NCBI GenBank assembly: GCA_937927795.1
Contig: CALBSF010000083.1
Span: 1 to 6,770, forward strand
Direction: 5' to 3'
Source of the DNA: an uncultured Rickettsiales bacterium
GTDB taxonomy: Bacteria > Pseudomonadota > Alphaproteobacteria > Rickettsiales > UBA1997
DNA length: 6,770 nucleotides
Part shown: piece by piece, positions 6,124-6,770 of the stretch
Layout of the letters: each line of letters opens with the position of its first letter
How positions within the stretch are numbered: the stretch's first letter is position 1
The notes under the pieces: generated by a model
Told to the model about the DNA's origin: nothing
Databases searched by the model: none
The model's input: only the letters and a program-made list of their open reading frames with translations
Position numbers and translations under genes: made by a program

Positions 6124-6172
6124 TTTTTTACTTTGGTATTAGCACTAAAGTTTATATATTTAAATGAGCCTT
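6115..6172. repeat. Nested inverted repeat spanning promoter and start of the coiled-coil gene
   Basis: The outer arms AAGGCTCATTT (6115-6125) and AAATGAGCCTT (6162-6172) are perfect 11-bp reverse complements. Inside them, ACTTT (6130-6134) pairs with AAAGT (6147-6151). The ATG at 6123-6121 of the coiled-coil gene lies in one outer arm. In an RNA read through from the upstream gene the start codon would be paired; an RNA begun at the inner promoter would lack the partner arm. Confidence 0.6.
6136..6164 (-). promoter_or_regulatory. Possible promoter of the coiled-coil gene
   Basis: On the minus strand TTTAAA (6159-6164) and TAATAC (6136-6141) are 17 bases apart, and TGC directly before the -10 box gives an extended -10. 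Transcription would start near 6129, only a few bases before the ATG at 6123. AT-rich DNA makes chance matches common. Confidence 0.35.
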
Positions 6173-6198
6173 AAATTGTTGCAAGATTTTTTTTGTAA

Positions 6199-6727
6199 TT
6201 ATAAAACAAAACTTATTTCTTCTCCCAGTTGCATTTTTTCTGCTTTTGGATTTTTAGTCTCGTTACTTTTTGCCAATACATCATCTTCAGCTACTTTGTC
6301 AGCCTCAACTGCTTCACCAGCTTTCCTTTTTTTCTTATTATCTTTGGAAGATCCGCCGCCAGCTTCAGCTGCTGCGCTTACCGCAGGCTGAGCTACTGCG
6401 GCTATATCCGCTCCTTCTGGCATTGCAGGAGCAGCTACACCGGATCCAAAATTAAATCTTTGTTTTGGGGCTGCAAAAACTTCTTCTCCATCTGATTCTG
6501 GCATAAAAGAGTGTGAACCAGCGCCAGCTGAAGGTTTTGCTGCTGCGATTGCACCAACTCCTTCTGGCATTGAAGGAGCAGCTAAGCCAAATTCTGGAAA
6601 ATTAAATTTTGGCTGTGAAGCCTCAGAAGTCGGTGGTTTTTTTAGATCAGTTGCAAAAAGAGGTACAAAGGGAGTTCTACTTACTTCAGGCGCTCTAGTA
6701 GTTGCGGCGGCATTGTAGATTCCAGCC
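6199..6727 (-). CDS. Hypothetical Ala/Pro-rich repeat protein, 5' end missing
   Basis: This is the C-terminal 175 residues of an unrecognised protein whose start lies beyond the contig. The frame is open up to the adapter at 6728; an apparent GTG start at 6744 and the peptide MCSSDL it begins are adapter translation and must be discarded. The genomic part begins AGIYNAAATTRAPEV. It holds two copies of a unit with the pattern FNF...AAPxMPEG...IAA (KFNFPEFGLAAPSMPEG and RFNFGSGVAAPAMPEG). These are followed by a Gly/Ser linker, a basic cluster KKKRK (encoded at 6322-6336), an acidic stretch (AVEADKVAEDD) and the end GEEISFVL. The low-complexity composition suggests disorder. It precedes the coiled-coil gene in the same direction by 75 bp, and both share Ala-rich tracts and basic clusters, so they may work together (inference). 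Confidence 0.65.
6411..6610 (-). repeat. Two direct repeats within the Ala/Pro-rich gene
   Basis: Segments 6411-6460 and 6558-6610 are similar at the DNA level, both starting CTCCTTCTGGCATTG on the plus strand and ending near ATTAAATTT/ATTAAATCT. They encode the FNF...AAPxMPEG units, about 147 bp apart. The intervening sequence is less conserved. More copies may lie in the missing 5' part. Confidence 0.75.
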
Positions 6728-6770
6728 AGATCGGAAGAGCACACGTCTGAACTCCAGTCACATCACGTTA
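6728..6770 (+). other. Illumina TruSeq adapter plus index (non-genomic)
   Basis: From 6728 the sequence matches the TruSeq read 1 adapter: it starts AGATCGGAAGAGCACACG and the 34-base constant part ends at 6761. It is followed by ATCACGTT (6762-6769), an 8-base form of TruSeq index 1, and the A that begins the next constant segment. This is untrimmed adapter assembled onto the contig end. The true genomic end is 6727, with 6728 ambiguous because of A-tailing. Confidence 0.98.

Noticed and set aside
6164..6495. Plus-strand open frames opposite the Ala-rich protein
   Set aside because: They are Phe/Cys/Leu-rich shadows of the Ala/Lys-rich coding strand, which carries the in-frame repeat structure.

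Overview
The window reads as a contig end from an AT-rich Gram-negative bacterium. LpxB (lipid A synthesis), an S11 D-Ala-D-Ala carboxypeptidase and a diaminopimelate/lysine-branch enzyme (Asd) imply an outer membrane and peptidoglycan. The AT-richness, scattered palindromic elements (one inside a protein-coding gene) and Ala-rich or coiled-coil orphan proteins fit best with an alphaproteobacterial intracellular symbiont of the Rickettsiales type. That placement is inference; no rRNA or other decisive marker is present.

Layout. Positions 1-198 hold no gene. They carry a G-rich repeat fragment at the contig edge, a perfect 14-bp hairpin (53-88) and an 85-bp branched palindromic repeat (101-185). 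Positions 199-4072 are a minus-strand cluster read in the order lpxB, a 596-aa prepilin-like/LamG-like/cysteine-repeat surface protein, then a short D-Ala-D-Ala carboxypeptidase. The lpxB stop overlaps the next start by 11 bp, and the following gap is 21 bp, so the three genes are probably one envelope operon. lpxB carries an in-frame pair of palindromes plus a G8 tract. Divergently, asd runs on the plus strand (4138-5154) from a perfect TATAAT box. It converges, with a 3-bp gap, on two minus-strand orphan genes: a 321-aa coiled-coil protein (5158-6123) and a 5'-truncated Ala-rich repeat protein (6199-6727).

The last 43 bases (6728-6770) are Illumina TruSeq adapter plus index, not genomic DNA. 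Any open reading frame that starts there has an artificial N-terminus.

Most worth a second look: the coding-compatible palindromes in lpxB; the surface protein inserted between two envelope enzymes; the two adjacent orphan proteins, which both carry short basic clusters resembling eukaryotic nuclear-targeting signals; and the inverted repeat that places the start codon of the coiled-coil gene in a hairpin arm. No complete new defence or mobile system is visible.
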